Shown: positions 1-9,525, numbered from the stretch's first letter. The stretch is DNA of 64,000 bases from Desulfacinum infernum DSM 9756 (GCF_900129305.1 NZ_FQVB01000018.1:29950-93949), one strand, 5' to 3'. Translations and numbers: made by a program. The notes: generated by a model from the letters alone, not told the origin.

Positions 1-696
1 TTCAGTGGCCGTGGAAGTGCTCGAAATTTAGCCGCTCGTTTCATGAAAGGGCATCCCCCGTCCATGATCCGAAATGTCTTGCGTAGGTCGGGTCCTGGTC
101 TCCTGGGGCGGGGGCCGCGGATCATGTCTTGCGGGCGGTATCACCCAACCCTTCGGCACAATCCCTGATCCATGTCGGATGCAAGCGATCCGAGCAAAGG
201 TCCCCCCTTCCTCCGTTCAAGCCGGGCAAATTCGCCAACCCCTGGTGAGGTCCTCCACAAAGGGGGTCTTTCCTTCCTCAAGGATTCGATGTCCATGTTC
301 CTTATGACCACGTCTCCGTGTCTTGTGCCTTGTCCTGTCCATGCGCTGTCCAACCACGCTGAGAACTCCGGGGCCGGCATCAACCGCTCGACGAGGTTCC
401 GGCCCGTTCGCTTGTTATTATTGACAGAAACCGGACGGGATGCCATGATGATACCAAGCGCCTGATCGACAATTCCAAAGGTGCTGCTCTGACTTCGGAC
501 AACCGCGATCCCGCTGACGGTGTCGACTCTGGAAGCGAGATAATCTCTCAAACGGACACCCCCTCGTTGAGCTAACCCTGCAATCTGGAGCGCAACAAGT
601 TTGACGCCTTTTTCCCGGAGGTTCCTCCTCGAGGACCTCTGTGCGGCCCTTGAGCCCGGCGGATGCTACGCCTTCAGCCCGTGCAGGGATGGCCTT
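1..696. other. no supported gene
   Basis: I read both strands and found no open frame here with a recognisable domain, a convincing ribosome-binding site or a length that would not be expected by chance in GC-rich DNA. A minus-strand frame of about 136 codons (551 to 141) has no family resemblance and a low-complexity basic composition. The stretch is best treated as the intergenic region in front of the sigma-54 activator, possibly containing the decayed end of a gene lying to the left. Confidence 0.5.
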
Positions 697-2940
697 ATGA
701 GCTCGTGGGAACATCTTTTCGATGGCCTGTCGGAAGGGCTCTTCGTCGCCGACCACCGGCTGCGTCTTCTCTATGCCAACCTGGCCGCGCGAAGGCTGGT
801 GCGCGTGCTCCCGGAGGGCGGATCCAACCAAAGCGTGGCGGCCTGTCTCCGGGCGGCGGGTTTTTCCACTAGTGAAGAGGAACTTGTGCGGCATGTGAAG
901 AAGGCCGCCCGAAACGCTTTGGTGCTCCAAAGGGATGGGGCATCGGGAAGGCCGCCCGGGGAGGTCATAGTGAGTGTCCTTCCGGGGACGAACCCGCCCC
1001 TCCTGCTGGGAGTGGTGAGGGATGCGGAAGGCGGCAGGGCACGAGCGGACTTCCACGCGGAACGTGGGCTCTGCGAGGCCCTGATCGAAGCCGTTCCAGA
1101 CGGACTCTTTGTCGTGGAGCCCCAAACCCGGATCATCATTTATGCCAATGAGGCCTTCCATCGCAGGCGCCGGCTTCGCCTTCCCCTGGGCATCGGCCAG
1201 CCCTGCTACCGCCTGTTGGCCCGCGAAGACCGGCCGTGCGAAGAGAGGGGTCGGGCGTGTCCCATCCCGGACTTGATCGCGGGCCAAAAGGCCGTCTATT
1301 GCGTCCTCAACGGAAACGGGGCATCCGGAGGCCCTGCGGCGCGCCTTTCCTGCCTGGTGATGGAAGGCGGAAGGCTTCTGGTGGTGGGGGTTGAACCTGA
1401 TCTCCCGTCGGGGCAGCCAGGACGGGGAGATCCGCACGAACCGCTCACTTCCGGTAAACCCCCCCGGTCGCCTTCGTACCAGGAATTTCACGACATGGTG
1501 GCACAAGCTCGAAAGACGCACTCCCTGGTGGATCTGGCCACTACCCTTTCCAGGGATCTTCAGCGTCTTCTCAACTGTTCCGATGTGTGGCTTCTCCTGC
1601 TGGATCCCACCGGGCACGTCATTTTCCCCGTGAGCGGGGAAGAAGGAAGCGGTGCGGGGGATCTGGACAAGGTGGTGAAGACCCTGGGTTCCCCGGAAAA
1701 CCTTTCCGCCTTGGGGCGGGAACTGGACCGGCTGCGGAAGAGGGGGGCTTCGTCCCGTCGCGGGCGCGTTCGGGAGGACGTGGAATGGGTGACGGCGCCC
1801 TTTCGCACAGCCGCCTTGGGCTGGGCCGGCCCTTCCAAGGATGCTTCGTGCGGTTATCTTCTTCTGTCAGGCCGCAAGACCCCCCTTCCCGACGACCTGC
1901 CCTACCTGGTGGAAACCCTCTTTGCCCAGCTGATGGACCACCTGCGACATCTCCTCCTGGAAGAAACCGTTCCGGACAGCAAGAGTCTCAAGAACATGGC
2001 CTTGACCCATCCCGATGGGATCATCGGCCGAAGCAAGCGGATGCAGGAGGTCTACGAGCTCATCGATCTGGTGGCCGCCTCCGACGCCACCGTGCTCATC
2101 ACGGGCGAAAACGGTACGGGCAAGGAACTGGTGGCCCAGGCGATCCACAACCGGAGCCACCGCCGGAAAGGGCCCTTCATCGTGGCCCATTGCAATGCCT
2201 ATTCGCCCACATTGCTGGAAAGCGAGCTGTTCGGACACGAAAAAGGGGCCTTTACGGGGGCCATCCGCCGCAAGATGGGACGCATTGAGCGGGCCCAGGG
2301 CGGCACCCTCTTTCTGGACGAGATCGGCGACATCGCCCCGGCCACCCAGGTGCTCCTGCTGCGGTTTCTCCAGGACCACCGCTTCGAGCGGGTGGGGGGG
2401 GAAAAGACCCTGGAAGCGGACGTGCGGGTACTGGCCGCCACCAACCGGAACCTGGTGGAAGAGGTGGAATCGGGCCGGTTCCGCGATGATCTCTACTACC
2501 GGCTGAACGTCATCTCCATCCACCTGCCGCCTCTGCGGGAGCGCAAGGAAGACATCCCTCTGCTCAGCCAGTATTTCCTGAACAAATACAGCGAGAAGGA
2601 AGGCAAGAAGGTGGCCGGCTTTTCGTCCGCCGCCCTGCAGGCGTTGATGGATTACGACTGGCCCGGCAACGTGCGGCAGCTGGAAAACGCCGTGAGCCAT
2701 GCGGTGATTCTGGCTCAGGATGCCACCATCCGCCGCCAGCATCTGCCCCGGTTCCTGCAGGACGTGCACGAGCTGCCCACCACCGCCTCCCTGGTGGAAA
2801 ACGAAAAGCGCCTGATCCTGAAGGTGCTTCGCCAGACCCGCTGGAACAAGCACGAAGCGGCCCGGAAGCTCCAGGTGAGCCGAAGCACGCTTTATAGCAA
2901 GATCCAACGCTACGGGCTGCGCCCCGACCAGGCCGTCTAG
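697..2940 (+). CDS. sigma-54-dependent transcriptional activator (PAS-PAS-GAF-AAA-Fis)
   Basis: Enhancer-binding activator of RNA polymerase sigma-54. Visible order: PAS near residues 1-90, a second PAS near 130-240, GAF near 270-410, AAA+ domain near 440-675 and a Fis-type HTH near 698-743. The AAA+ domain has Walker A GENGTGKE, the sigma-54 contact motif GAFTGA and a Walker B ending in LFLDEIGD, so it should be active. It lacks a phosphoreceiver, so the PAS/GAF part must sense a ligand or partner directly. The second PAS carries the cluster CYRLL...PCEERGRACP (about residues 169-190), typical of Cys-rich deltaproteobacterial PAS domains. I chose ATG 697 because AGGGA lies just upstream; a TTG at 601 would add 32 residues. 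It lies directly ahead of the CoA-transferase operon on the same strand and is the obvious candidate regulator. Confidence 0.9.
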   Translation: MSSWEHLFDGLSEGLFVADHRLRLLYANLAARRLVRVLPEGGSNQSVAACLRAAGFSTSEEELVRHVKKAARNALVLQRDGASGRPPGEVIVSVLPGTNPPLLLGVVRDAEGGRARADFHAERGLCEALIEAVPDGLFVVEPQTRIIIYANEAFHRRRRLRLPLGIGQPCYRLLAREDRPCEERGRACPIPDLIAGQKAVYCVLNGNGASGGPAARLSCLVMEGGRLLVVGVEPDLPSGQPGRGDPHEPLTSGKPPRSPSYQEFHDMVAQARKTHSLVDLATTLSRDLQRLLNCSDVWLLLLDPTGHVIFPVSGEEGSGAGDLDKVVKTLGSPENLSALGRELDRLRKRGASSRRGRVREDVEWVTAPFRTAALGWAGPSKDASCGYLLLSGRKTPLPDDLPYLVETLFAQLMDHLRHLLLEETVPDSKSLKNMALTHPDGIIGRSKRMQEVYELIDLVAASDATVLITGENGTGKELVAQAIHNRSHRRKGPFIVAHCNAYSPTLLESELFGHEKGAFTGAIRRKMGRIERAQGGTLFLDEIGDIAPATQVLLLRFLQDHRFERVGGEKTLEADVRVLAATNRNLVEEVESGRFRDDLYYRLNVISIHLPPLRERKEDIPLLSQYFLNKYSEKEGKKVAGFSSAALQALMDYDWPGNVRQLENAVSHAVILAQDATIRRQHLPRFLQDVHELPTTASLVENEKRLILKVLRQTRWNKHEAARKLQVSRSTLYSKIQRYGLRPDQAV

Positions 2941-3718
2941 GATCCGAACACACCAGTCGGATACAGGACACTCGGTGTCTCCATCGTATAAACAAACCCT
3001 TAAAATTATATGCACCGCCATGGGGTCGCAGGTCGGTCACCCCGGGTTGGTCACCCGCCCCGAAAGGAGGCCCGGCGGGGAGGTGCGGTGAACTTCGTTG
3101 TCTCGTCAAGGGCCTCAAACCTCATAGGAAATGGGGATGTGAAAGGAAACACAAAACGAGGCCGGTCATCTGGCGTACTTTTTGACATATTAGAAGATAA
3201 GCTGTTTTCCCCTGATCGAGGGTGAATTCTGCCGATCTTTTTGTGCTCCCGGTTCATGCGCCCGTGAGGTGGATCCATCTGGGTGCGTATCCGATCTCCC
3301 GGTGCACGCTCTTCTCCGGTGCGGTTCTTCCCAAAGCTGTTTCTATCTAGAGATTCCAATCGTTTGAGTTTTGAGCGCTGGGCCCGTTTCGGGCACGTTC
3401 GTCTGCGGGCCTCACGCCCGGGACCAAAACCCGGCGGGAACCGATGAGGGCGGAGGAGCCCCGGCCGTTCACATGTTTGCTTCCAACCGGCGGTTCCGTG
3501 TGACGGTGCCGCGTGCCGGGGTTTTTGTCCGTTCGGAAGTGGGTCGGTGCCCGGCGGCGGATCTATCCGGGCACGCCAGACCAAGAGGAAAGGAGGTGGG
3601 AGAAGGCGGACAAATTCCAGGATGGCCCGCGCCGCGGGTGACGCCCGGTTACGGGCGCGGGGCGTACGACGAGTGGTAGGCGGGTATGGATGGAAATGGG
3701 ACCACGGGAGGTCAAAAC
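2941..3718 (+). other. long leader of the CoA-transferase operon
   Basis: About 780 bases without a supported gene. The part around 3100-3230 is clearly more AT-rich than its surroundings and holds the promoter-like sequence listed separately at 3170-3186. From 3230 to 3718 I see no riboswitch class or terminator that I recognise. Several short frames exist but none has a ribosome-binding site together with a plausible protein. Confidence 0.5.
3170..3186 (+). promoter_or_regulatory. possible -24/-12 (sigma-54) promoter
   Basis: CTGGCGTACTTTTTGAC has the GG of a -24 box and TTGA in place of the usual TTGC, with the correct 10-base spacing between GG and GA. It lies between a sigma-54 activator and the operon it probably controls. 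It would give a leader of about 520 bases, which is long. TTGACA at 3182-3187 could instead be a sigma-70 -35 box, but I see no good -10 at the right distance. Confidence 0.35.
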
Positions 3719-5206
3719 ATGGCGCAGAAAATCCGGGAAGTGGAAATCAACAGTCGGGAGGACACCCTTCCATTGATGGGGCCCGATGTGCGGCCTTGGC
3801 CGGTGACCCCGCCGCCTTCCCAAGAAGAGGTCATGGCAGTCTATGCCAGGAGGAAGGCGGAGGAGTTCGGTAAGTGGTGCGAGGACAATCTTCGCATCGA
3901 CTACGCCAAGGACAAGCCCGAAGCCCTGCAGGGGGTTCGGGTTTTGTCTTGCGGACTGTGGCGCATGGGCCACAAGTTTGCCGCGGGACTTTTGAGTGAG
4001 CTGGGGGCGGAGCTGATCAATGTGGAGCCGCCCGAGGGGGACCCGCTCCGGAAACTCACCCCCTTCGGCCGTGAAGAGTACATGCTGGAGGACAAAAACG
4101 GCGACAAGTGCGGTCTGGACTTCATCCATGAACTCCGCAACGCCTATTCGGTCACCATCAATCTGGAAACCGAAAAGGGCCGGGAGCTCTACACCAAGCT
4201 TGCCGAGCACGCCGATATCCTCATCGAAGAGTATCCGCCCGGCTACATGGACGAGCGGGGCATCGGCTATCGGCAGCTTTCCCAGATCAATCCCAAGCTC
4301 ATCTATTGTTGGGTGGGCGAGCACGGTCAATGGGGCCCCATGAAGGACAAAGTGTCCAAGTTCGGCCAGTGGATGCTCGATCCCTTCGGCCAGGCGGCCT
4401 GTTCCTTCATTCACAACACGGGTTTTCCCGAGGACCTGCTGCCGCGCGGCAAGGGCGGCGACCCCACCCGCTCCGGCGTGTGGTTCGCCGATTATGTGGC
4501 CGGCGAGCAGACGGCGGTAAACGCCCTGGCGGCCCTTTTCTGGCGGGATGAATTCAGCGGCGAAGGTCAGTTCATCGAGACCACGGCCGCCGAAGCCCTC
4601 ATGGACATCCTGGACTTCGACATCACCTGGTACGGGTTCAACAAGAGCATCAAGGCCCGCACGGGCGGTTGGGATCCCAACCTGAACCAGTATGCCTGGA
4701 ACCCCTGTAAAGACGGCTACATGATGATCGGCGGCCAGACGGACCGCCTCTGGTACCGGATCGGTATGTGCATTGAGCGCGAGCTGCCCATCTTCGGCCG
4801 TCTGATCCACGAAGACCCGCTCCTCAAGGAAATGGCCGCCCGCAATGCCCTCCAGGCGCTCACCAAGACCTACACCATGACCACCATGTGGCTCCGGAAC
4901 ATCAACCGCGTGGAAGCCGAAGAAAAGCTCATGCAGTATGAAATCGCGGCCGGCCCGCTCCTCTACATCGACGAAGTGGCGGAGTTTCCGCACTTCAAGT
5001 ATCGGCCTTGGGTGAACGTGCTGGAGGACGAGCAGTACGGGACCCTCATGTATGCCGAGTCCACCAATGCCTACCAGATGCGGACCCCGGCGCGGGTCAA
5101 GTGGCTCGGGCGGCCCCTCGGCTACGACAACCCCGAAGTGTTCATGAAGTACCTCGGCATCGGCCAGAGCGAACTGAGGGAACTCAAGGAACAAGGAGTG
5201 GTCTAA
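3719..5206 (+). CDS. class III CoA-transferase (CaiB/BaiF family), first of a pair
   Basis: Family III CoA-transferases move CoA between acids through an aspartyl-CoA intermediate. The core starts near residue 72 ([10 protein letters not shown]) and runs through the family landmarks ([50 protein letters not shown]). The likely catalytic aspartate is D221 in [10 protein letters not shown]. At 495 residues it is longer than typical ~400-residue members, owing to an N-terminal extension of about 70 residues. Start 3719 is preferred over ATG 3686 because GGGAGG sits about 6 bases before it. The stop is one base before the next gene. Paired family III transferases are typical of heteromeric enzymes such as BbsE/BbsF (succinyl-CoA:benzylsuccinate transferase), so an arylalkyl- or alkylsuccinate-like substrate is possible, but the substrate is not determined by sequence. 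Confidence 0.88.
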   Translation: MAQKIREVEINSREDTLPLMGPDVRPWPVTPPPSQEEVMAVYARRKAEEFGKWCEDNLRIDYAKDKPEALQGVRVLSCGLWRMGHKFAAGLLSELGAELINVEPPEGDPLRKLTPFGREEYMLEDKNGDKCGLDFIHELRNAYSVTINLETEKGRELYTKLAEHADILIEEYPPGYMDERGIGYRQLSQINPKLIYCWVGEHGQWGPMKDKVSKFGQWMLDPFGQAACSFIHNTGFPEDLLPRGKGGDPTRSGVWFADYVAGEQTAVNALAALFWRDEFSGEGQFIETTAAEALMDILDFDITWYGFNKSIKARTGGWDPNLNQYAWNPCKDGYMMIGGQTDRLWYRIGMCIERELPIFGRLIHEDPLLKEMAARNALQALTKTYTMTTMWLRNINRVEAEEKLMQYEIAAGPLLYIDEVAEFPHFKYRPWVNVLEDEQYGTLMYAESTNAYQMRTPARVKWLGRPLGYDNPEVFMKYLGIGQSELRELKEQGVV

Positions 5207-5207
5207 G

Positions 5208-6620
5208 ATGAAAGATCAGAGAGTGACGCGAATCGAAGATCTGCCAGGGCCCAAAAGCCAGGGGGAACTGGAAGAGATGAAGATGCCCTATGAGGAGTGG
5301 TGCCGCAAGGTCTTCGCCCCCGGACAGGAGAAGACCAAGCCGGAGTCCCTCAAGGGTATTCGGTGGTTGAGCACCACCATGTACATCTTCACGCCCCACT
5401 CCGTGGCCAACCTGGCCGAGCTGGGGGCCGAGTGCATCAAGGTGGAGATGCCCCGCATGGGCGACCCCATGCGCCACACCTCGCCTTTCAACGAGTGCTA
5501 TCTCTATCCGCTGCACGACAGTCGCCCCATGACGGGAACGGGCCTGGGGTTCACCAACGCCAATTCCAATGAGTACTACATCACCATGGACTACCATGTG
5601 GATGAGATGAAGGAGGCCTTCTACCGGCTGGTGAAGCTCTCCGACGGTCTCACCGAGTGCTACCGGCCCGGCACCTTCGACCGGTGGAAACAGAGCTACC
5701 GGTACCTCCAGGAGCTCAATCCCCGGTTCATCTACGTGTGGGGCGGCGGCTTCGGCTACGGTCCCAAGGTCTTCGGCGGTTCCTACGACATCCTGGGTCA
5801 GGCCCACGCAGGCCTTGCCAGCGTCACGGGCTTCCATGAAGACTTCGGCGGCCACTGTACCAAGCACTCCAACTGGTGCATCGACTGGTATTCGGGCACC
5901 CAGATCACCGTGGCCATTCTGGCGGCCCTTTACTGGCGCCGCAAGACGGGGCTCGGCACCATGATCGAGTTTTCCCAGGTGCAGGCGGCCACCCGCGCCC
6001 TGGGCTACACCGTTCCGCTCTACGGCCGGTTCGGCATCGTGCGCCAGCGCTGGGGCAACTGGGACACCCAGCTGTGCGTCCACGGGATCATCCTGTGCGG
6101 CAAGAGCGACTATCCCGACGAGCCCAACCCGCAGCTCAAGTACGAGGCCCGCTACGCCGTGGTGAGCGCCTTCAACGATGCGGACTTCAAGGAGCTGTGC
6201 GCCATCGTGGGCCGAAACGACCTGTACGACCAGTACAAGACCCTCCAGGATCGCGTGAAGCCCGAAGCCCAGATGGTCATCTACAAGGCCCTGGAAGACT
6301 GGGCCGCCGACAAGACCCGCTCGGAAGTGGTGAAGACCCTCACCGACGCGGGCCTTCTGGCCATGCCCGTCATGAACGACAAGGAAGTCTACGAGTGCGA
6401 GCACTTCCGTCAGAGGGGCACCATCCGGTGGCTGGATGATCCGGTCTTCGGCGACGTGCTCATCCAGAGCGGCTACAGCTGCGGTCTCATGAGCAAGACG
6501 CCGCGCCGTGTCAACTGGATCTGGCGGCCGGTGGGGGCCGACAACGTGAAGATCTATCACGAGATGCTCGGCTACCCCATGAGCAAGATCGAGCAATGGT
6601 ACGAAAAGAACCTCATCTAG
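5208..6620 (+). CDS. class III CoA-transferase (CaiB/BaiF family), second of a pair
   Basis: A 470-residue paralogue of the preceding gene. The core begins near residue 47 ([10 protein letters not shown]) and contains [30 protein letters not shown] and [16 protein letters not shown]. The catalytic aspartate is probably D194 in [12 protein letters not shown], which fits the family consensus better than the first protein. AAGGAG lies about 7 bases upstream of ATG 5208, inside the end of the first gene, so the two are translationally linked. Both paralogues keep an active-site Asp, so the pair may be two active subunits or two enzymes acting on successive acids. The partner proteins downstream are unlike those of the known bbs operon. 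Confidence 0.88.
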   Translation: MKDQRVTRIEDLPGPKSQGELEEMKMPYEEWCRKVFAPGQEKTKPESLKGIRWLSTTMYIFTPHSVANLAELGAECIKVEMPRMGDPMRHTSPFNECYLYPLHDSRPMTGTGLGFTNANSNEYYITMDYHVDEMKEAFYRLVKLSDGLTECYRPGTFDRWKQSYRYLQELNPRFIYVWGGGFGYGPKVFGGSYDILGQAHAGLASVTGFHEDFGGHCTKHSNWCIDWYSGTQITVAILAALYWRRKTGLGTMIEFSQVQAATRALGYTVPLYGRFGIVRQRWGNWDTQLCVHGIILCGKSDYPDEPNPQLKYEARYAVVSAFNDADFKELCAIVGRNDLYDQYKTLQDRVKPEAQMVIYKALEDWAADKTRSEVVKTLTDAGLLAMPVMNDKEVYECEHFRQRGTIRWLDDPVFGDVLIQSGYSCGLMSKTPRRVNWIWRPVGADNVKIYHEMLGYPMSKIEQWYEKNLI

Positions 6621-6635
6621 AGGGAGGAACGGCCG

Positions 6636-7103
6636 ATGTGTGACATCATTTGGTGCAAGGATTGCGACACGGTGAACTACCTCGACCCCTACTACTTTTG
6701 GAATTGGGAGGGGAAGATCAAGTGCGCCGGGTGTGAAAACGTCTACTATGTCTACATGATCCAGGGCCACATGTACAAAGGCCCGGACAAGAAGCCGGGG
6801 GAAAAGGAGGACATCCTGCCCGTCTATGCCGACAAGCCCAACCAGGGCTACGAGCAGATTCTTCCCGGCACCGAGGGCAAGACCCGGCCCTACAACTGTC
6901 TTCCCCGCCACATCTATCTGGGAAGGGCGGACATGGTGAAGTTCAGCGCGCGAGGTCGCCCGGTCCGCGGCTGGCGCCCGCAGCCCCCGTCCACGGGAGT
7001 GGCGGGATCCTGCGGCTTTACCTGGGACATTCAGAAGCTTTCGCCCGAGGTATGGGAGGAGTTCCAGGAGAAGCTCAAGAAGGGCGAAGTGAGTGACTGG
7101 TAA
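6636..7103 (+). CDS. small zinc-ribbon protein, unknown function
   Basis: 155 residues. A four-cysteine ribbon is visible at C7-x2-C10 and C30-x2-C33, followed by a Tyr/Trp-rich region and a C-terminal charged helix. The rest has no family I recognise. GGGAGGAAC precedes the ATG by about 6 bases and the gene sits 15 bases after the second CoA-transferase, so it is in the same operon. In bbs-type operons a zinc-ribbon DUF35 protein (BbsA) accompanies a thiolase, but this protein does not show the DUF35 OB-fold region and no thiolase is present. A role as a structural or metal-binding accessory subunit of the transferases is inference. Confidence 0.7.
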   Translation: MCDIIWCKDCDTVNYLDPYYFWNWEGKIKCAGCENVYYVYMIQGHMYKGPDKKPGEKEDILPVYADKPNQGYEQILPGTEGKTRPYNCLPRHIYLGRADMVKFSARGRPVRGWRPQPPSTGVAGSCGFTWDIQKLSPEVWEEFQEKLKKGEVSDW

Positions 7104-7123
7104 AAGAAAGGAGTGGTGCGACC

Positions 7124-7351
7124 ATGGCAGAGCTGACTCCAAGACAGTTCCTGGACACCGTCCTGGTGCCGGAAAAGCAAAGCGACCATATCTGCTGGCA
7201 GTGCGCGCATTTGAAACCCGTTCTCAAGGGTTCCAAGTTCCCGCCGGCGGACATCATCGGCTGGTGCAAGAAGATCCACTGGCCCCACTATTGGTGCGTG
7301 GCGGACTTCAACGTGGTGAAGAAATGCTATGCCTTTGAATCCAAAAAGTAG
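7124..7351 (+). CDS. 75-residue cysteine-rich protein, possible Fe-S subunit
   Basis: Very short protein with five cysteines: C24-x2-C27, C48, C58 and C68, surrounded by Trp/His/Tyr residues (GWC, WPHYWC). GGAGTGG lies about 8 bases before ATG 7124. The size and spaced cysteines recall the small HiPIP-like Fe-S subunits (beta/gamma) of benzylsuccinate and alkylsuccinate synthases, which protect the glycyl radical subunit. However, no glycyl radical enzyme lies in the window, and the spacing is not an exact match that I can confirm. It could also be a zinc protein. It lies inside the CoA-transferase operon. Confidence 0.65.
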   Translation: MAELTPRQFLDTVLVPEKQSDHICWQCAHLKPVLKGSKFPPADIIGWCKKIHWPHYWCVADFNVVKKCYAFESKK

Positions 7352-7358
7352 GGCGGCC

Positions 7359-7649
7359 ATGCAACAAGTGACTTTGGAACAGGCACGGATCATGGCGACG
7401 CAGGAACTGGAGCACCTGAAGTCCATGGTGCTCACCTGGAAGGCCAGCTACCAGGGCATGGCCGGCGACGAGGGGGACAACGACTTCCTGGTCCTGGAGT
7501 TCGTCCAGGAGATCGAGGAGTACATGGTTCCCTTCGTCCGGCGGATGCACGTGACCGAGCAGTTGACCGACCAACAGGTGAGCGACTTTCTGGACTTCTG
7601 CTACATGCAAGCCAAGGACCTGCGGGCGTCTTTCAACAAGGAGGGTTAG
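7359..7649 (+). CDS. small helical protein, unknown function
   Basis: 96 residues, mostly predicted helix, acidic, with one cysteine (DFLDFCYMQAKDL) near the end. Start ATG 7359 is chosen because AGGGCGG lies just upstream and it clears the previous gene by 7 bases; an earlier in-frame ATG at 7329 would overlap that gene. I do not recognise a family. It is the fifth gene of the CoA-transferase operon and its last codons contain the AAGGAGG ribosome-binding site of the next gene. Confidence 0.65.
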   Translation: MQQVTLEQARIMATQELEHLKSMVLTWKASYQGMAGDEGDNDFLVLEFVQEIEEYMVPFVRRMHVTEQLTDQQVSDFLDFCYMQAKDLRASFNKEG

Positions 7650-7650
7650 C

Positions 7651-8070
7651 ATGCCCGAAAAATGCCGAGTGAGTGTGTGCGGATTCGACCCCATGCTGGT
7701 CAGGGGTTACGTGAAGACGGGCTACCGGGCCCTTTGGTGGTACCTGCCCGATGATGTGTACAATGATTTCAAGGTCAAGCCCGGCGACAAGGTGATCGGG
7801 CGGCTCTTGGCCGTCTACAACCCCAAGGGGGAGAAGACGGCGGAGCCCAACGAGGACTTCCGCTGGGAAACCTCCAAGGAAACGGGTTACGCGGTGGTGC
7901 TTCCTCCCGAGGTGATCACCAAGTACGAACTCACCGAGTTCCATTTCATCGAGCTGGTGATCAACAAGATCAACGAGCAGGATGTGTATCCCGGTGAGGA
8001 AAAGAAGACCAAGTGGTGGCCCACGGAAAAGATGAAACTCAGCTACTTCCTGCCCTATGCGGCGCCCTAA
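7651..8070 (+). CDS. small beta-rich protein, unknown function
   Basis: 139 residues, not recognised. The N-terminal CRVSVCGFDP is followed by alternating hydrophobic strands. VYNDFKVKPGDKVIGRLLAVYN looks like a SpoVT/AbrB or small beta-barrel hairpin, but that is fold guesswork. AAGGAGG lies 7 bases ahead of ATG 7651, one base after the previous stop. It is the last gene of the operon and is followed within 20 bases by a strong hairpin. Confidence 0.65.
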   Translation: MPEKCRVSVCGFDPMLVRGYVKTGYRALWWYLPDDVYNDFKVKPGDKVIGRLLAVYNPKGEKTAEPNEDFRWETSKETGYAVVLPPEVITKYELTEFHFIELVINKINEQDVYPGEEKKTKWWPTEKMKLSYFLPYAAP

Positions 8071-8083
8071 GCGCGCGAACGCG

Positions 8084-8122
8084 GGCCCTCCATCATCGGC
8101 TCCGGCCGGATGGTGGAGGGCC
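8084..8122 (+). terminator. hairpin terminator of the CoA-transferase operon
   Basis: GGCCCTCCA (8084-8092) pairs perfectly with TGGAGGGCC (8114-8122) around a GC-rich loop that can itself pair. It is followed by GTTTCCGTT rather than a full U-tract. It starts 13 bases after the last operon gene. Confidence 0.6.
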
Positions 8123-8218
8123 GTTTCCGTTGCGTCCCGCCATCAATCACTTCGCGCCCGCCGTGTGCATAGGAAACGAACCGGACGATTCCTGCACCCC
8201 AAGGAGCGAAAGGATCCC

Positions 8219-9469
8219 ATGATGCACCCCATGCCCCAGATCCCCAAGGACGACAACCTGAAATGCACCCCCTATGATCTGGAAAAACCGACGCAAGCCT
8301 GGACCCGACTGTCCGAGCTTTTCGAGCTTGAAGATCCGCTTTTGGAACGAACGTTTTTTCTGGAAGGCTATGACTTTTCGTCCAATGTGTACGTCGTGGA
8401 AGACGACGGCTTCACCATCATCGACCCGGGAAACGATTACACGGCTTTTTTGCAATTTTTTGATCTGGGGTTCGATCCGGCGCAGGCGAAACGCGTCTGG
8501 GTGACCCACGGTCATTTCGATCACGCCATGGGGGTCCTGGAGCTCGCCAAGTACAAGGCGATCCGGGAAAAGGCCGCCATGGAGGTGGTGATGCACGAGG
8601 CGGGCCCCGAGGAGCTCAAGAAGAATCTTGAGGAACTGGGCTTTCCGGTGCGCCTTGTTCGCGGAGGAGAAACCTTGTCCACGGGACGGTTTCAGCTGGA
8701 AGTGATTTACACCCCGGGGCATACCGCGGACGGAGTCTGTTTTTTCCACCGGGATTCGGGCGTCCTTTTCAGTGGGGACGCCGTGTTGCCCCACGGCCTT
8801 TCCGCGCCCGACAAGCACGGAGGCGGGCGGCTCGATCATCTTCTCTTTGCCTTACGGGAACTCTTGGAACTTCCCGTCACCCATCTTCTGCCCGGCCACG
8901 GATGGCCGGTCAAGGACCTGGGCAAGAGGGTGGTGGAGGCCAGCTATGAGGAGATGATCAAGCACATGATCGGAGCCGAGGCGGAAGTGTCGTGCGAGGT
9001 GGCGGCTCGACACCTGATCGGAAAGGGCCTGCTGGTGGAGGCCTTGTATTGCGCGGACAAGGCCTTGCGGTTCCAGCCCGGGGATGCCCGGGCCCTTCGC
9101 ATCAAGGTCATGTGTCTCAATGATATGGGACGTTTCGAGGAGTCCCTGGTCGCCGTCTCCGAGCTGGAGGCCCTGGTGGGGACATCGGAGGATGCGGACC
9201 CGGTTTTCGTAAAGACCGCCCGCGGCTACGCCCTCATGGGCGTGGGGCGATACGCCGAGGCGTTGGATCACTTTGACGCGCTGCTCCAGGAGAACCCGGA
9301 ACTCAAGGATGTGCAAATGTACAAGGGAATGGCGCTCTACCTTTCGGGGCGTCAGGAAGAGGCTCTGGATATCGAGGTTTTTCAAGAAGAATTCGTGGGT
9401 CGATTCAAGGAAGAGTTTCTCAAGAAAGCAGAGGCCCGGAAGGAGTCGGCCCAAAACCCGTCCCGCTAG
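8219..9469 (+). CDS. metallo-beta-lactamase fold hydrolase with C-terminal TPR region
   Basis: 416 residues. The N-terminal ~235 residues are an MBL domain with HGHFDH (H97, H99, D101, H102), HTADGVCFF and LPGHGWPV as metal ligands and active-site loops; such domains are usually hydrolases of thioesters, lactones or glyoxalase-type substrates. The C-terminal ~170 residues form tetratricopeptide-like helices (ALYCADKALRFQPGDARAL, GRYAEALDHFDALLQENPEL), suggesting docking to a partner. The start is set at ATG 8219 by AAGGAGCG about 10 bases upstream. It lies 149 bases after the CoA-transferase operon and beyond its hairpin, so it is probably a separate unit. An acyl-CoA hydrolase role would fit the neighbourhood but is not shown. 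Confidence 0.8.
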   Translation: MMHPMPQIPKDDNLKCTPYDLEKPTQAWTRLSELFELEDPLLERTFFLEGYDFSSNVYVVEDDGFTIIDPGNDYTAFLQFFDLGFDPAQAKRVWVTHGHFDHAMGVLELAKYKAIREKAAMEVVMHEAGPEELKKNLEELGFPVRLVRGGETLSTGRFQLEVIYTPGHTADGVCFFHRDSGVLFSGDAVLPHGLSAPDKHGGGRLDHLLFALRELLELPVTHLLPGHGWPVKDLGKRVVEASYEEMIKHMIGAEAEVSCEVAARHLIGKGLLVEALYCADKALRFQPGDARALRIKVMCLNDMGRFEESLVAVSELEALVGTSEDADPVFVKTARGYALMGVGRYAEALDHFDALLQENPELKDVQMYKGMALYLSGRQEEALDIEVFQEEFVGRFKEEFLKKAEARKESAQNPSR

Positions 9470-9525
9470 AACCCACAACCGGCACAGGGATCTGAGGGTG
9501 CCGGGACGAAAGATATTCGAGTCCG

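Noticed and set aside
141..551. 136-codon minus-strand frame near the left edge
   Set aside because: No family resemblance, no convincing ribosome-binding site and overlap with equally long frames on the other strand.
3547..3873. 108-codon basic frame overlapping the CoA-transferase start
   Set aside because: Arg/Gly-rich low-complexity translation overlapping a well-supported gene in another frame.
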